Origin: Amborella trichopoda
Lineage: Eukaryota > Streptophyta > Magnoliopsida > Amborellales > Amborellaceae
DNA length: 64,000 nucleotides
NCBI RefSeq assembly: GCF_000471905.2
Contig: NW_006500342.1
Coordinates: forward strand, 211,124 to 275,123
Direction: 5' to 3'
Within the stretch, counting starts at the first letter, position 1. Each line of letters begins with the position of its first letter. The notes under the pieces were generated by a model that saw nothing but the letters and a program-made list of their open reading frames with translations, had not been told where the DNA came from and searched no databases. The translations under genes and the position numbers were made by a program. This document shows positions 45,401 to 55,499 of this stretch, piece after piece.

Positions 45401-46532
45401 TGAGGTGGCTGCCTCGAGCAATGCATCTGCGGGCAAAAGTAAGACGCCCTAAGGGCTAGGCTTGGAGGGTCCAGAGGTAGCACCCACGACCGTAGAGGAG
45501 GCAAGCGCCATGGCGGAGCATGTTGCTGAAATGATCACCGCAGACGACAAGGGCAACGAAGGAGAGGGAGAGGGTGTCGAACCTCCTGAGGTGGGAATGG
45601 TTCGAGAAGAGGGGCCATGGGAAGTGGTCGTGCCTTAGAGGAGGAAGCTGCTGTTGGCCATCAAGAGATTAAGGTAGTGGCTCTAAGCGAAGAGGCCAGT
45701 CATGCCTTGGCTGTGGTTATAGTGCCTGTAGAGGACGAAGCGATGGTGCTTATTCATGAAAGGGTCAAGCCTGGTGTGGTCATGACCGAGGCCCAAAGCA
45801 AGGAAGCCGTTGCTGAAGTGTCAGAGCAGCATGAGGTTGCTCTTGAATTTGGGGAGCCTGAGGCTTTGGTTGCAGCGGGGATTCCTGCTGTTGTGGTTGC
45901 TTTTACCATGCTGCTCAGGCACACTTTCAGTGGAATACGGGGTGTTTTCTTCGAAACGTTGCGAGCTGGTTTTCAAAAGCTGAAAGAGCTGCCCCTGAAA
46001 GAGATTAACACAATGCTTTCACAGTTGAGGGGGGGTCACCGTAGGGAGTGTGCCTGAAGCACCTCCTTACTTCGACAGCATTGCCAATGAGCTAGTGGGA
46101 TAGAGGACGAAGGCTTTGAGGACAGAGGAGGCTATCAAGCAACTAGAGGATTCGAAGATGGAATGACTAAAGAATTCCCTTAGGCAAGAATGAGAGTTAG
46201 TTGATGTCCATGTGAGGGAAATAGATGCTACCACCTCCCAGAGGTCCTCCTTTGCCGAGACAGTCGTGACGTGCCATGGCAAGGTACTGGCCATGAAGGT
46301 AAAAATTGCTAAATGGGCGTGAGCGCTTGAGGAGTTGGAAGAGGAGACAACAGCCTGGGAAGCCATGGACAAGGAGTTAGGCTAGAAGTTACTGGACCTT
46401 GAGAACTCCTTGAGGAAGCAGCTGGCTCTAGTGGACCATGAGGCTAATATGGCAGCCAAATTGAGGGCCGAGATTGAGCGAGTGAAGGCTTCAACCAAAG
46501 AATGTAGAGAGCGGGTTATCGACCACTTTTGA
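42479..46532 (+). pseudogene. Antisense additional ORF with plant mobile domain (PMD), element 2
   Basis: Read opposite to element 2's gag. Order: an N-terminal part (42479-42796; SSRPIPDVKNLL), a first PMD stretch near 42900-43260 (WSHVSNTWLLGH, EAGISLTDLYIIGGYSYWV, GWVTFAMLVAFFYGY), a second PMD stretch at 43330-43635 (HVFLAAYLTLFLGKFALSGG, DVIHPGTF, LAQLVLCNIYYGLSAISRG, FPAHYVYGWLGAYC), further degenerate coding, Lys-rich repeats (44590-44925), an acidic part (45172-46057), and a coiled coil (about 46150-46530; LEELEEETTAWEAMDKELG, LLDLENSLRKQLALVDHEA). The PMD (aminotransferase-like) occurs in plant MULE and Ty3/gypsy elements and in host MAIN-type proteins. Its biochemical role is not settled. 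Several stops and frameshifts show it is dead here. The start is the first ATG of the conserved-looking frame, uncertain. Confidence 0.7.
44590..44925 (+). repeat. Lys-rich 12-14 residue repeats in the aORF
   Basis: Eight or so repeats such as PTKGKKERQVTQPK and PMKGKKEKHAASGT (36-42 bp at DNA level). The consensus is (E/P)P-x-KGKKxKQA. One unit has a TAA stop where the neighbours have a sense codon. They look like clustered nuclear-localisation or nucleic-acid-binding basic stretches; that is inference. Confidence 0.7.
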
Positions 46533-46985
46533 CAGTTCCTTCTTTGTATTTTTTTTTGTAAAGGAAAGGCACTTGTAATATTTTATCCTTGATGAATGCA
46601 ATGACTCTTTTCTCTTTCTTGTGAATGGAACGACTTTTGTTCTTCTCTTTTCTTTTGTTTCACTACTTCTGCCCTTTCATGGTTTGAGACAAGAAAGAAT
46701 AGCCCACTCCTTATTTCATCTTATGGCAGCCTATGTGGCTTCAATGACCTCGAATGGTGGAGCATTTTCTTCCTTACCCCTGAGTGCTTGATTGGAGAAG
46801 GGCACATAATTCAAGGTTCTCATGATTTGATGAGCCTGCTCATTGTTAAAGCTTCAGTCCGGGGGAGCTTTGGCTTCAATTTGAGGTACATTGCTTTTGA
46901 GCTCGTCGTAAGTCTTAGTCTCAGGGACAATCTCCTTTAAGTGTTATGAAGCAACACACATAGCCTTCAATTAATGCTGAAGGAT
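46533..46985 (-). mobile_element. Junction between aORF end and gag end, element 2
   Basis: The first ~130 bp are T-rich and hold the probable 3' end of the aORF ('cttgtaatattttatccttg'). The rest reads on the minus strand as a broken coding stretch (ELKSNVPQIEAKAPPD, QAHQIMRTLNYVPFSN), probably from the end of gag or the gag-pol region. RT, RNase H and integrase are absent here. Confidence 0.5.
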
Positions 46986-49862
46986 ATGCGCCTTGCTCCT
47001 CAGCTCTGCCATGGGGTCTTATTCTTGAGAGCCAGTGAGCTCACTCTTGTCGGCCTGTACTTTTTCGATGACTCTTGAGAAGTGTATGACTTTCTTTTGG
47101 CTGTTGGCTCTCCCCTTGTTCAGGGAGGACGAGACTTGGAGCACCTTCCGTGGTGATTGGTGTGTCAGTTCTGTCTTTAGAAGAGTGATCGGGACATGCA
47201 AAACCTTTTGATGGTCTGATGTGTAGGTGACCCTTGGCGCTAGATGATGTTCTGTTCTAACAACAGTTGGAGCAGTGCAGGGGTCCACTCCGTGTCAAAG
47301 GAGTAAACCTTGTTCTGGTGCTGGGTCTAGTAGTCATTTCGTTTACTGTTTTTAGGAGGCGAGACCGCATTGTAGGATTGTTGCTTATCACCTGCCTGAG
47401 GCCTCTGTGCCTTAGAGAGGTCGAGAGTTTGAAGAGCCATGCCTTTGGTGTTCGTCATGGTGACGGTCGTGCTGATCACTGCCTTTTGATTGCCTCGAGT
47501 ATTGGAGCGAGGGTTTGAGTCGACAGGTAGCTAAAGAGGGCTGCCATGGTGCTTGAGTAATCCCTCGATACGAACTACCTAGGAGATGAGCCAGACATGG
47601 AGGGTGGATTGGATGCCTCGACATGTAGGATGATCTCGAGAAGCATGTTTCGTATGCAGGTTTGGACCGCTTCCTTTTCATTCATAGGAGTGGCATGGAA
47701 AGTTGCCAACTCTCTCCAGCGGGTGATGAACTTGTCAATCGGCTCACCAAGCTCCTACATCAGAGAGAGGAGCTCGATGGTTTTCATGTTCCTTTGGATT
47801 TCGTAGAAACGTTGGTAGAACAACTGCTTCATTTCTTGCCAAGTGTGTAGTGAGTTTGGTGGTAGCCGAGCATACCACTGGAAGGATGGCCCTTCGAGAG
47901 TCTCGATGAACTGGCGGAGGAGGAGACTTCCATCAGTTGCCATCTCCCAGTAGGCCTCTTGGAAGTGGGCCATATCCTGCTGAGGAGACATGGTATTATT
48001 GAATAGGGGGAGTTTCCCTTTTTGATAGTTTGGGGGAAATGGCACCTGTTCAATGTACGAAGGATATGGCTTTTGGTAGAGTGACATCTCCTACATACAT
48101 GGGACCTTACTTTTGAGGCTATCAGTGACCATGGCATCTATGTTTATTTGGGAGACCCCGCAAGAAGGGGAGTTGTCTAGGGAGATTGGTGGGGGGGTCT
48201 GCCAAGGAGCTGTGTCCTCACCAGTCGGGGAATCAGACAAAGAAGGGGACCTGGAGGCTTCTAGGTGCTCCATCTTCCCCAGGATGGCTTGCATCATTTC
48301 CTCGAACTTGTTCATCTGCTCCTCCTGAGCTTCGTTTCGGTCATTGATTATCATGTCATCGACAGTTTTTTCTCGGAGGTAAGAGTCAGATGATGCAGTG
48401 GACTATCAAGGCTGGCGAGTCACATGTGGCAAGTCAGCCTGGAGGGGCACAGCTTGCCACGACTGGACTCGGGCTTTGTATGCCGATCTTGTGAGGATCG
48501 ATTTTTGACAATCTTGGGACTGTGGCTTCTGGGTGGTGATCACCAAACAAAACTTCTAGACTTGCTCAAGTTGGGGAGTTTGAAGAGCAAAAAATGGGTT
48601 ACAAGGCAGGAGGTCGTCAGGGGTGGTGACTTCAACTGGCTTGAGGGCTTCCCTAGTCAGAATTTGTAGGCCTCTCTTCTGCTTGATCTTGAGGCGGCTG
48701 TGGACCTCGTTCCAAAATAGAGCCTGAGACCTAGACTGCCCCATTTTCTTTGAACAGGTGAGGGTCATGACTATGAGCTGGAGCAAGGAGTGGGGCCCCA
48801 GGATGGAGTGTAGCTTGGGTTCTTGTCTTGGAGGTTGGAGGCCTCTATCCAACATCAAACCATTGCCCCGAATTCCTTTGTGAGACTAGGGTGTTCGATT
48901 GACCCAGAGCTGGCTCAAGATGGTACTCTTATAGAAGACCTTAGAGTACTAGGGTTCGAGGTGCTTGCTTGCCATCGAGAGAGTGGCAGAGAAAAGAGGG
49001 GCCGGCTTGTGACTCTGCCTGAGTCTGGATCTGAGAGGGACTTGCAAAGATGGTGCGTGTGCACCTTTAGGGTTAGCCGTCTGAGTGACTTGGGGGTCAG
49101 CCCAGGCTCGGTCAATAGGTTCGTCTAGCGGAGGACGAGACTTGTGCTTGTGAAGGACGAGGCGGGAGCTTATCTTTCACAAGGTGAAGTCATGTGTGCT
49201 GGGAGGGAGGACCAGGTGGTCGACTTTTTCTATGCTCTAGGTGGCATAGATCTAGAGCTGCCCCGAGCTGTGGAAAGTGAATGCATGGCGCATGTAGGGT
49301 TCGGCCCGAGGAGGCCTAGCCTTGGATGTAAGTTCAAGGCAAGGTGAGAGTTGCCCTGAGGTGTGGCTTGAGTGGATAGACCACGAGCCTTTGAGTGTGT
49401 GCGAGGGGTGAAGCCCTTAGGGCCTCCGCCTCTGTGTACTGACCCTCCAAGTGTGGGGGCTCAGAGTAGTGAAGGAGCATGGAGGGTTGCCTTGCGGCCG
49501 ACCTCAGGAGCGACAACAGTTTGCTTGCCTTTCACAGGGATTGATGGGGAGGCCTTCTGACGTACCGCAGTAGTAGGACTGGCAGGAGATTTTCAAGTAA
49601 CTGGGTGTGTGACGGCAGAAGTGCTAGTCATGCAAGGGGCCTTGGCAGAAAGTCCACCAGAGCAAGAGAGCGGGGAGGCGGGGACCCTTAAGTCCCCTCT
49701 CGCACCAGTCCAAGTGAGAACCTGAGAGGCGGACAGTGAGTCCTGACTCAGAAGAAGACTAAGGAAGGGGGCTTGAGCTGCTCGCTTCCCTGAGAGAGCC
49801 ATGAGTGTAGGGATAAGGAAGTCCCCGACTCGGATGAATAGGTTGATCAACCCAAGTGCCAT
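46986..49862 (-). pseudogene. Degenerate gag polyprotein, element 2
   Basis: It begins MALGLINLFIRVGDFLIP at 49862 and parallels element 1's gag. The segment MTLTCSKKMGQSRSQ lies near 48770, the pre-core MNKFEEMMQAILGKMEHLEA near 48310, and the core at 48087-47600 (YPSYIEQVPFPPNYQKGKLP, ATDGSLLLRQFIETLEGPSF, WQEMKQLFYQRFYEI, KFITRWRELATFHATP). The core is better kept than in element 1. Frameshifts occur after 47600, and the knuckle region is badly damaged. No protease or pol follows. Confidence 0.75.
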
Positions 49863-49930
49863 AGAAGTAGGTGCAAAAAGTAAAGAAGGAAATTATTCAA
49901 ACAAGGGAGAACCGATTAAGGGGTAGTAAT

Positions 49931-49948
49931 TCCCCAGTGGAGTCACCA
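49931..49948 (-). other. Primer-binding site, element 2
   Basis: On the minus strand this reads TGGTGACTCCACTGGGGA and starts three bases after the LTR end (CCA then GCT). It differs from element 1's PBS at two positions. Confidence 0.75.
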
Positions 49949-49951
49949 AGC

Positions 49952-52577
49952 TGGTTAGGTACCTCAATATCACCCTTCGGATCTAGATGATCTTGGCTCA
50001 TGTCTCAGGTTTCTGGTAGACTCAGGATTTGAGATCACTCTCTCGGAACCTTGCTCAAGGGCAAGGGAAGGTATACCAACCAATGGGAGAGAATTTTAGG
50101 TGGGTTCGGGACTTAATCGAGTTGGCTCGCGTGGGCACCCTTTTAGATCACAAAAAAATCCCCCCCAGCTGCTCGAGCTGGTTCGGAATTGCCTCCCTTG
50201 AACTGTAATCCTCTTATTTTTGTGCAAAACACTTTTATGGTTTATTTGTAAGATAAGTGGGTCAAAGGGACCCACCCTTGTCTTAGAACGATGCGCGTTC
50301 ACATGAGAAGGCGATGAAGTGCAAGGTTAGAAGAAAGATAGAAAGGAGAGGAGAGCTTGACGGAGAGGCGAGACTAGCAAGACAATAAGAAGCCACTGAC
50401 TCAAAGTGGTAGCAAGACGAGCATGGTTCACAAGACCAGCACTGTTGCAATACTACTCAAAACCGAGGTCGGCGCATCAGTGATAGGCTAGGTCTACCCT
50501 CAGTCAAGTGAGAAGAGAAAGAGGTGAAGAGGAATGAACGAGATAACAAAGAGAAGGAGAGATCCAGACGTCAGTAGGTATCACGGTGGGCAATCCCACG
50601 AGACGGCGCATCCCTTGTGGACGATGCTAGCTCCTGACAAGGCACACGACGATAAATTCTCCCAAGTCACGCGGCGATAGGCATGGGACACAAAGAGAAT
50701 GGTTTTTTTATGAGCACCTAGCACATGGACGGTGAAAGGTGTTGCTCAAAACCCCTAGCGGGTGGCGATAGGCATCACCGGTTACACTAGACGCATGACA
50801 GGGAGAGGCCCCTGTGGGCGGTAACAAACCTTGCCGTCTGGGCTCTTCATCGAGACATCAAAGCTACATCTATGTGAATCGTTGGGTAGCACCGTCTACA
50901 GACCTCACTTGAAGGAAGAAACATATGAGTAGAAGGGGAAGGAGACTCGTGCATGGAATGTTCAGTGTCATGCATACCCTGTGAGACCGAGGGAGAGGCA
51001 TGCACGACATTGCCACTACCATGCACGACATCTACGAAAAACTCTGATGAGGAAAAGGTAGAAGAGAGGGTAAAAGAAAGAGAAGAAGAAAAGAAAAAGG
51101 GGAAAGAGAGAAGGTTTACCTGAACCCCAAGAGTACCGATCGAAAGTTTCTCTCACTCACTCTCTCTCTCAAGTGTGACACCATAATGGTATGAAAGAGA
51201 AACTTGTATTAAGTGAAAACTCTCTCTTGTGTGTGTGTGTATGTATATGTCCTCTCTCCTCCTTTTCTGCGTATAAAGATGGTCCATATATATAGAAGTG
51301 TGCCCCAAACATGGATGGATAATCAAAAGTAACCCTAATTTTTTAAAATTAAGATTAAATTGAATTAAAAGAATTTAGAAAATAGGGTGCAAAATGATAG
51401 ATTTACCCCTTCGTAACAAGTTGTGGAATTTCATAATAGTCCCTATGTTGCCCTACAACTTATGTGATCTTGCATGGATGACCCAGAGTCGTTCTGATGC
51501 CCAGTTGATCGTAAGATAATTTTTTTCCTTGTAGAGCTCGGCATGGCGATTGATTTGATACCAATTTCTGATTTGATACCAATTTCTAGCTATGGATCAT
51601 GTTTTTCGTGCACAATCATGTGACTTGGATTTTGAGTAGATCTGGAAACTTCGAATTGATAGTGTGTCCGTTCCTTGATGTTTTTCTTTGTTTTCTTTGC
51701 TAAAACATACTGAGCATGCTGCTATGATCATGGGGTATCAAATGCAGCTCGAATCCGTGGCCGAATAAAGATTTTGCAAGTTTGGAATTTTGGCCGGAAT
51801 CAATGACTCTGGTAACAAAATTTGCAGTCTATTTTTCGGCTTCGTGTGCAGAATCCGATCGTTCATCATGTATGGGGTTCGGGTCAAAGGTGGCCTGAGA
51901 CCTTACGCCTATAATGGAATTGGTCTAATGTCGATCATGCTTGTGAGCAACGTGCTTTGGCCGCTCGAACGAGGCCCAATGCTGCTGAATTTCCTGCACT
52001 TTCTTCATGGATCATCAAATTCTCTCTAGCTTTTCTTCATGCTGAGATATCGTCACGGGGAGTGCCACATATCGAATCGCTTAGACGAACATGCTCACCA
52101 AATTTGAGTGCGATCCGATGTGGTATGGCAAAGATATGAGTGTTGGAAGTCACTTCTCGTGACTGTCCCTTCAATGGTGTAGTGTTGCAGTGTGGCTGCA
52201 CGGGAAGAGCGTGCAGCTCCCACTATTTCACTCTTTCGCCTGTAATTTCTTCTTGGCACGTCTGTTTGAGCTGAAATTTATCCCTGGGGTTTTCAACCAT
52301 GCTAGATCAAATGCGGTAGTCCCATAACAATTTGAGACACTGGAAATGTAGCTCTAGTTATAAGGGTCCGTTTCAGGGTGCTAGAGGTCGATTCTACTAG
52401 AACTATTTCTCAATCTTCACTACCTTAAACATGTCGAAATGTGATGAAACTTAGCAGGAGACTTTTGAGAGAACTCATGAAGATCTTGGCTAGTTTTGGG
52501 GCTGTTTTGAAACTGTCAAAATCTTTACTACTTACTAGGCCATTTTTGAATAGGGGCCTTATGTTGATGAACCAACA
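49952..52577 (-). mobile_element. 5' LTR of element 2
   Basis: It is 2,626 bp inverted, with TGTTGG (reverse of 52572-52577) and ending '...CTAACCA' (49952). Its opening lacks 'aaggtattt', a small deletion. The flank beyond 52577 is the middle of an element tail ('cctagtgtagcag', as at 665-677), not the purine tract expected before a 3' LTR. It holds a TATA (51285) and a leader hairpin (50999-51028). Confidence 0.8.
51285..51295 (-). promoter_or_regulatory. LTR TATA box, element 2
   Basis: On the minus strand 'ctatatatatg' is followed by the same downstream blocks as in other copies. A (GT)n run at about 51229-51240 lies between it and the leader. Confidence 0.55.
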
Positions 52578-53857
52578 GCTGCTACACTAGGTTTGCTTTG
52601 ACAAGCAGGGTACCTCTATGGGCCCCATCCTGCTAAGTCCAATCGGAGGCTTTTTGTTGGCTTATCCTGAATGTCTGGCCCGACCAGGGAGGGATTTTGG
52701 CGAGGTGGCCTTGAAAGGAATCTACCCTAGTTGCTGGGGGTAGTTATTGACTTAATTTGATAGTTTCTTACCCTTGAGGGATCTTGAGGGATGATTTTAA
52801 TGTATGCACCCCGTTTGATGTATGACGAAATGATTTTAAAGTCCACATCCTATTGGATGCATGAGTGGCATTGTTTGTTGTTACACCAGACTTGCTTGAC
52901 CTGGTTTGACAGTTTCTTGCTTTCGACAAATCTTGTTTTTAGGTTCCGACATCAAGGTATTCTACTATCCAGGATTTTTCTTGAAATGCCAACTGAAGCC
53001 AGCTATGGAGGTGAGCACGACATCAACCTGCGTATTGGTCCATGCGTCCTTTCGACTTTTTTCTTGGATAGGGGAAGTGGTGCCATAGAGATGGTGTTCA
53101 TCAACCACTTATTTATTAGGCTCTTTTTCCCATGACCTGATGGCCATGTCCGTCCTTTTTTCAATTTTTTCTCATGATGCCCTTTACGGGTTTTCACCGT
53201 GCCTGGTTTTTATTTTACGGAACACTCTTACTCATGGTCCCGGGACCATGCCCGTCCGTCATTTTTATTCATGGCGTTCTCCTTTTGGGTTTACACCATA
53301 CATGTGTTTTTTTTTTGGGGGCATGTTTAGGGTCATGCCTCTAGGAGCTGGGCTATGAATTAAGGTCATATAGCCTTGACCATTGTGTGAAGAAATTTAC
53401 CATCATGAGGCCAGGACGTGTGCTACATTTTAAAGTCGTATAACTTGGACGGTGATGGCGATGGATGATGGTCTGTGAAGGACAATGGGTGAGTATGGTG
53501 GTGGTTTGACTCACTTTGGAGAGATGGCACCAGACTATTTATGTATGATGGGTGATGTTTGTGTGGAAGATGGATAAGGGGTGGCCCCCTAGCTGTCGAT
53601 GAGTATGGATGATGAAATGGCTCACCAGGGTTTCATAAATATGGGCCCCGACTCACTGGGGAATGTTGCAAGTTTATGAAGGGAAATGGAGATGGACTCA
53701 CTGGGGAAGAAGTAAAGGTGGTATGCACACGTGGATGGGCCCGCTAGGGGAAGCATGCATGGAACGTCATGCAAAGGGAGTGCATGCAGTGGAGGGGCAC
53801 ACATGTATAGAGGCATATTTAAGGTCATGCGACCATGACCTGGGCAAAACAGCTTAA

Positions 53858-54390
53858 TGTCATGTGGTCAGGACGTGTGCTATAGTTTAGGGTCATGCAA
53901 CGGGACCGATGTGCAAAGCATTTTAGTGTCATGCAGCCAAGACGTGTGCTACAATTTAGGGTCATGCAATTGGATCGTGGTGTGAAGTAGTTTAGTAACA
54001 TACGGTCAGGGTGTGCGCTACAGTTTAGGGTCGTGCAACTGGACTATGGTGTGAAGCACTTTAACGTCATGCAGCCAGGACATTTGCTACAGTTTAGGGT
54101 CATGAAACTAGATCGTTGTGCAAAGTAATTTTAGTGTCATGTTACCACTACATGTGCTAAAGTTTAGGACTTGCAACTGAACCATTTTGCAATGCAGTTT
54201 AACGTCATGCGACCAGGACGTGTGCTATAGTTTATGATCATGTAACTGGACCGTTGTGTAAAGAAGTTTAACATCATACGGCCAGGACGTGCGCTATAGT
54301 TCAGGGGCGTGCAACATGATCGTGGGACAAAATAGTTTAACATCATGTGGCCAGGCCGTGTGCTATAGTTTAGGGTCATGCACCTGGACC
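53858..54390 (+). repeat. 69 bp minisatellite, about 8 copies
   Basis: Each unit is 'gtcatgcagccaggacgtgt', 'gctacagtttagggtcatgc', 'aactggaccgttgtgcaaag', 'cagtttaac'. It is a dimer of the ~35 bp unit seen in element 2, fixed as a higher-order repeat. Confidence 0.85.
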
Positions 54391-54868
54391 CTGTATGAGC
54401 TGTCATGTATGTGGGTGCTAATGAGATGTGGACTCTCTGAGAGCTGTGAAGTGGATGAAGCTCCATGGGGAATGGGCCTGTGGATGGTGGTCTGACTCAC
54501 CTGGGGATGAAAATGGCTGAGACAATTTATGGGCGGTGGGTTCAGAAGATGAAGGTGACCCAGTGAGGGATGGTAGGCGGAATCGGACTCACTGGGGAGT
54601 AGGGAGCAAATGTGGCTCCCTGGTGAATATAGTGGACGCATGTGATGGGAAGTATGAATATAATTCAAGTGGGGATGGAAAGGTTATTGAGGGTCGAACC
54701 TTTGTCTATGCGCACAACAACAGGTTGGCTAGGTGAGGCGTGTGTGGAGGTGATGCAAAAGGCGTGGGCAGAGAAGTAGAAAGGGTGGGCTCGACGGTGA
54801 AAATTGGCTCAGCAGTGCAAGGGTCATGCTTGGTAGTAAGTGTGCACGACGGTGGACACATGCTGCAG

Positions 54869-55065
54869 AGAACATGCACGACAGAGGACATGCACATCGA
54901 TGAGCACACGTGGCAGTGAATGCGCATTACATTGAACATGCACAGTGGTGAACATGCACAGTAGTGAATGCGAACGGCAGCGAACACGCACGACAGTGAA
55001 CGTGCATGGCAGTGAAAGTGTATGGTGGTGAACGCACGTGGTGGTGGTTGCATGTACAACGGTGA
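54869..55065 (+). repeat. 16 bp tandem repeat, about 12 copies
   Basis: Seven consecutive units of exactly 16 bp start near 54937 (for example GAACATGCACAGTGGT, GAACATGCACAGTAGT, GAACACGCACGACAGT), with looser units before. It seems present only in element 3. The minus-strand Cys/His-rich ORF here (C and H every 5-6 residues) is produced by the repeat. Confidence 0.8.
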
Positions 55066-55214
55066 GATGGAGAGTTGTTCACGGTGGGTTGAGTTGGAGA
55101 GAAACATCCAGGTTTGGGCTCGGGCCAAAGCCCGTTTGGCCCGGTCAATTATCCTTTTTTCTTCTGGACTCTATCATCATTTCCTATTTTGTGAGGGACA
55201 GAAGTGGGACACAC

Positions 55215-55228
55215 GGGGGTATAAGAAG
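55215..55228 (+). promoter_or_regulatory. TATA motif of the antisense aORF, element 3
   Basis: GGGGGTATAAGAAG is followed by 'ggtaatatccctttacc' and 'ttattaaaggtaaaaa', matching the order after 22281. The downstream aORF is lost in this copy. Confidence 0.5.
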
Positions 55229-55499
55229 GGGGTAATATCCCTTTACCATTTTATTAAAGGTAAAAACAGCTAAGGCTTGGTGTGAGGGAACTTTCAGCAA
55301 CAAAAAGGAAGAGATTCTGGCAGGGATTTCGGTGTGTTTGCAGGCATCTTTTTTAGTAAAGGGGAATGTGTCGGGACTTTAGGAATTCCGGTAGTGTTTC
55401 CAATGATTTGTGCAAATTTTTTTGTAGTGAAGGCACATGGCTTGCAGAGGTTTTCGGCAAGGTGTGTGCCAGTAAGAGAATGCGCAAATATTTTTATTG

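Larger units (their letters stand above)
18262..52577 (-). mobile_element. Tat-type element 2, interrupted by element 1
   Basis: On the minus strand the element runs: 5' LTR (52577-49952), PBS (49948-49931), leader, degenerate gag (49862-46986), an aORF on the opposite strand (42479-46532), minisatellite block (42478-41669 and 22398-19202), then a truncated 3' LTR (19201-18262). Element 1 (22399-41663) split the minisatellite block; removing it leaves about 15 kb. RT and integrase are absent, so this copy is non-autonomous. The far end of the 3' LTR is missing, so no TSD can be given. Its 5' LTR adjoins the middle of element 3's tail, not that tail's natural end, so it probably inserted there. 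Confidence 0.7.
52578..55420 (+). mobile_element. Minisatellite block upstream of the aORF, element 3
   Basis: Given on the aORF strand. It contains the LTR-proximal segment (missing its last ~370 bp), a shared stretch at 53100-53340, 69 bp repeats (53858-54390), 16 bp repeats (54869-55065) and a TATA motif (55215). A ~98-codon open frame at 55366 is not conserved in the other copies. It replaces the ~46 bp repeats of the other elements with nothing recognisable. Confidence 0.65.

Noticed and set aside
54706-55128. Cys/His-rich minus-strand ORF that looks like zinc fingers
   Set aside because: The regular C and H spacing is produced by the 16 bp and similar repeats; there is no finger consensus and no counterpart in related elements.
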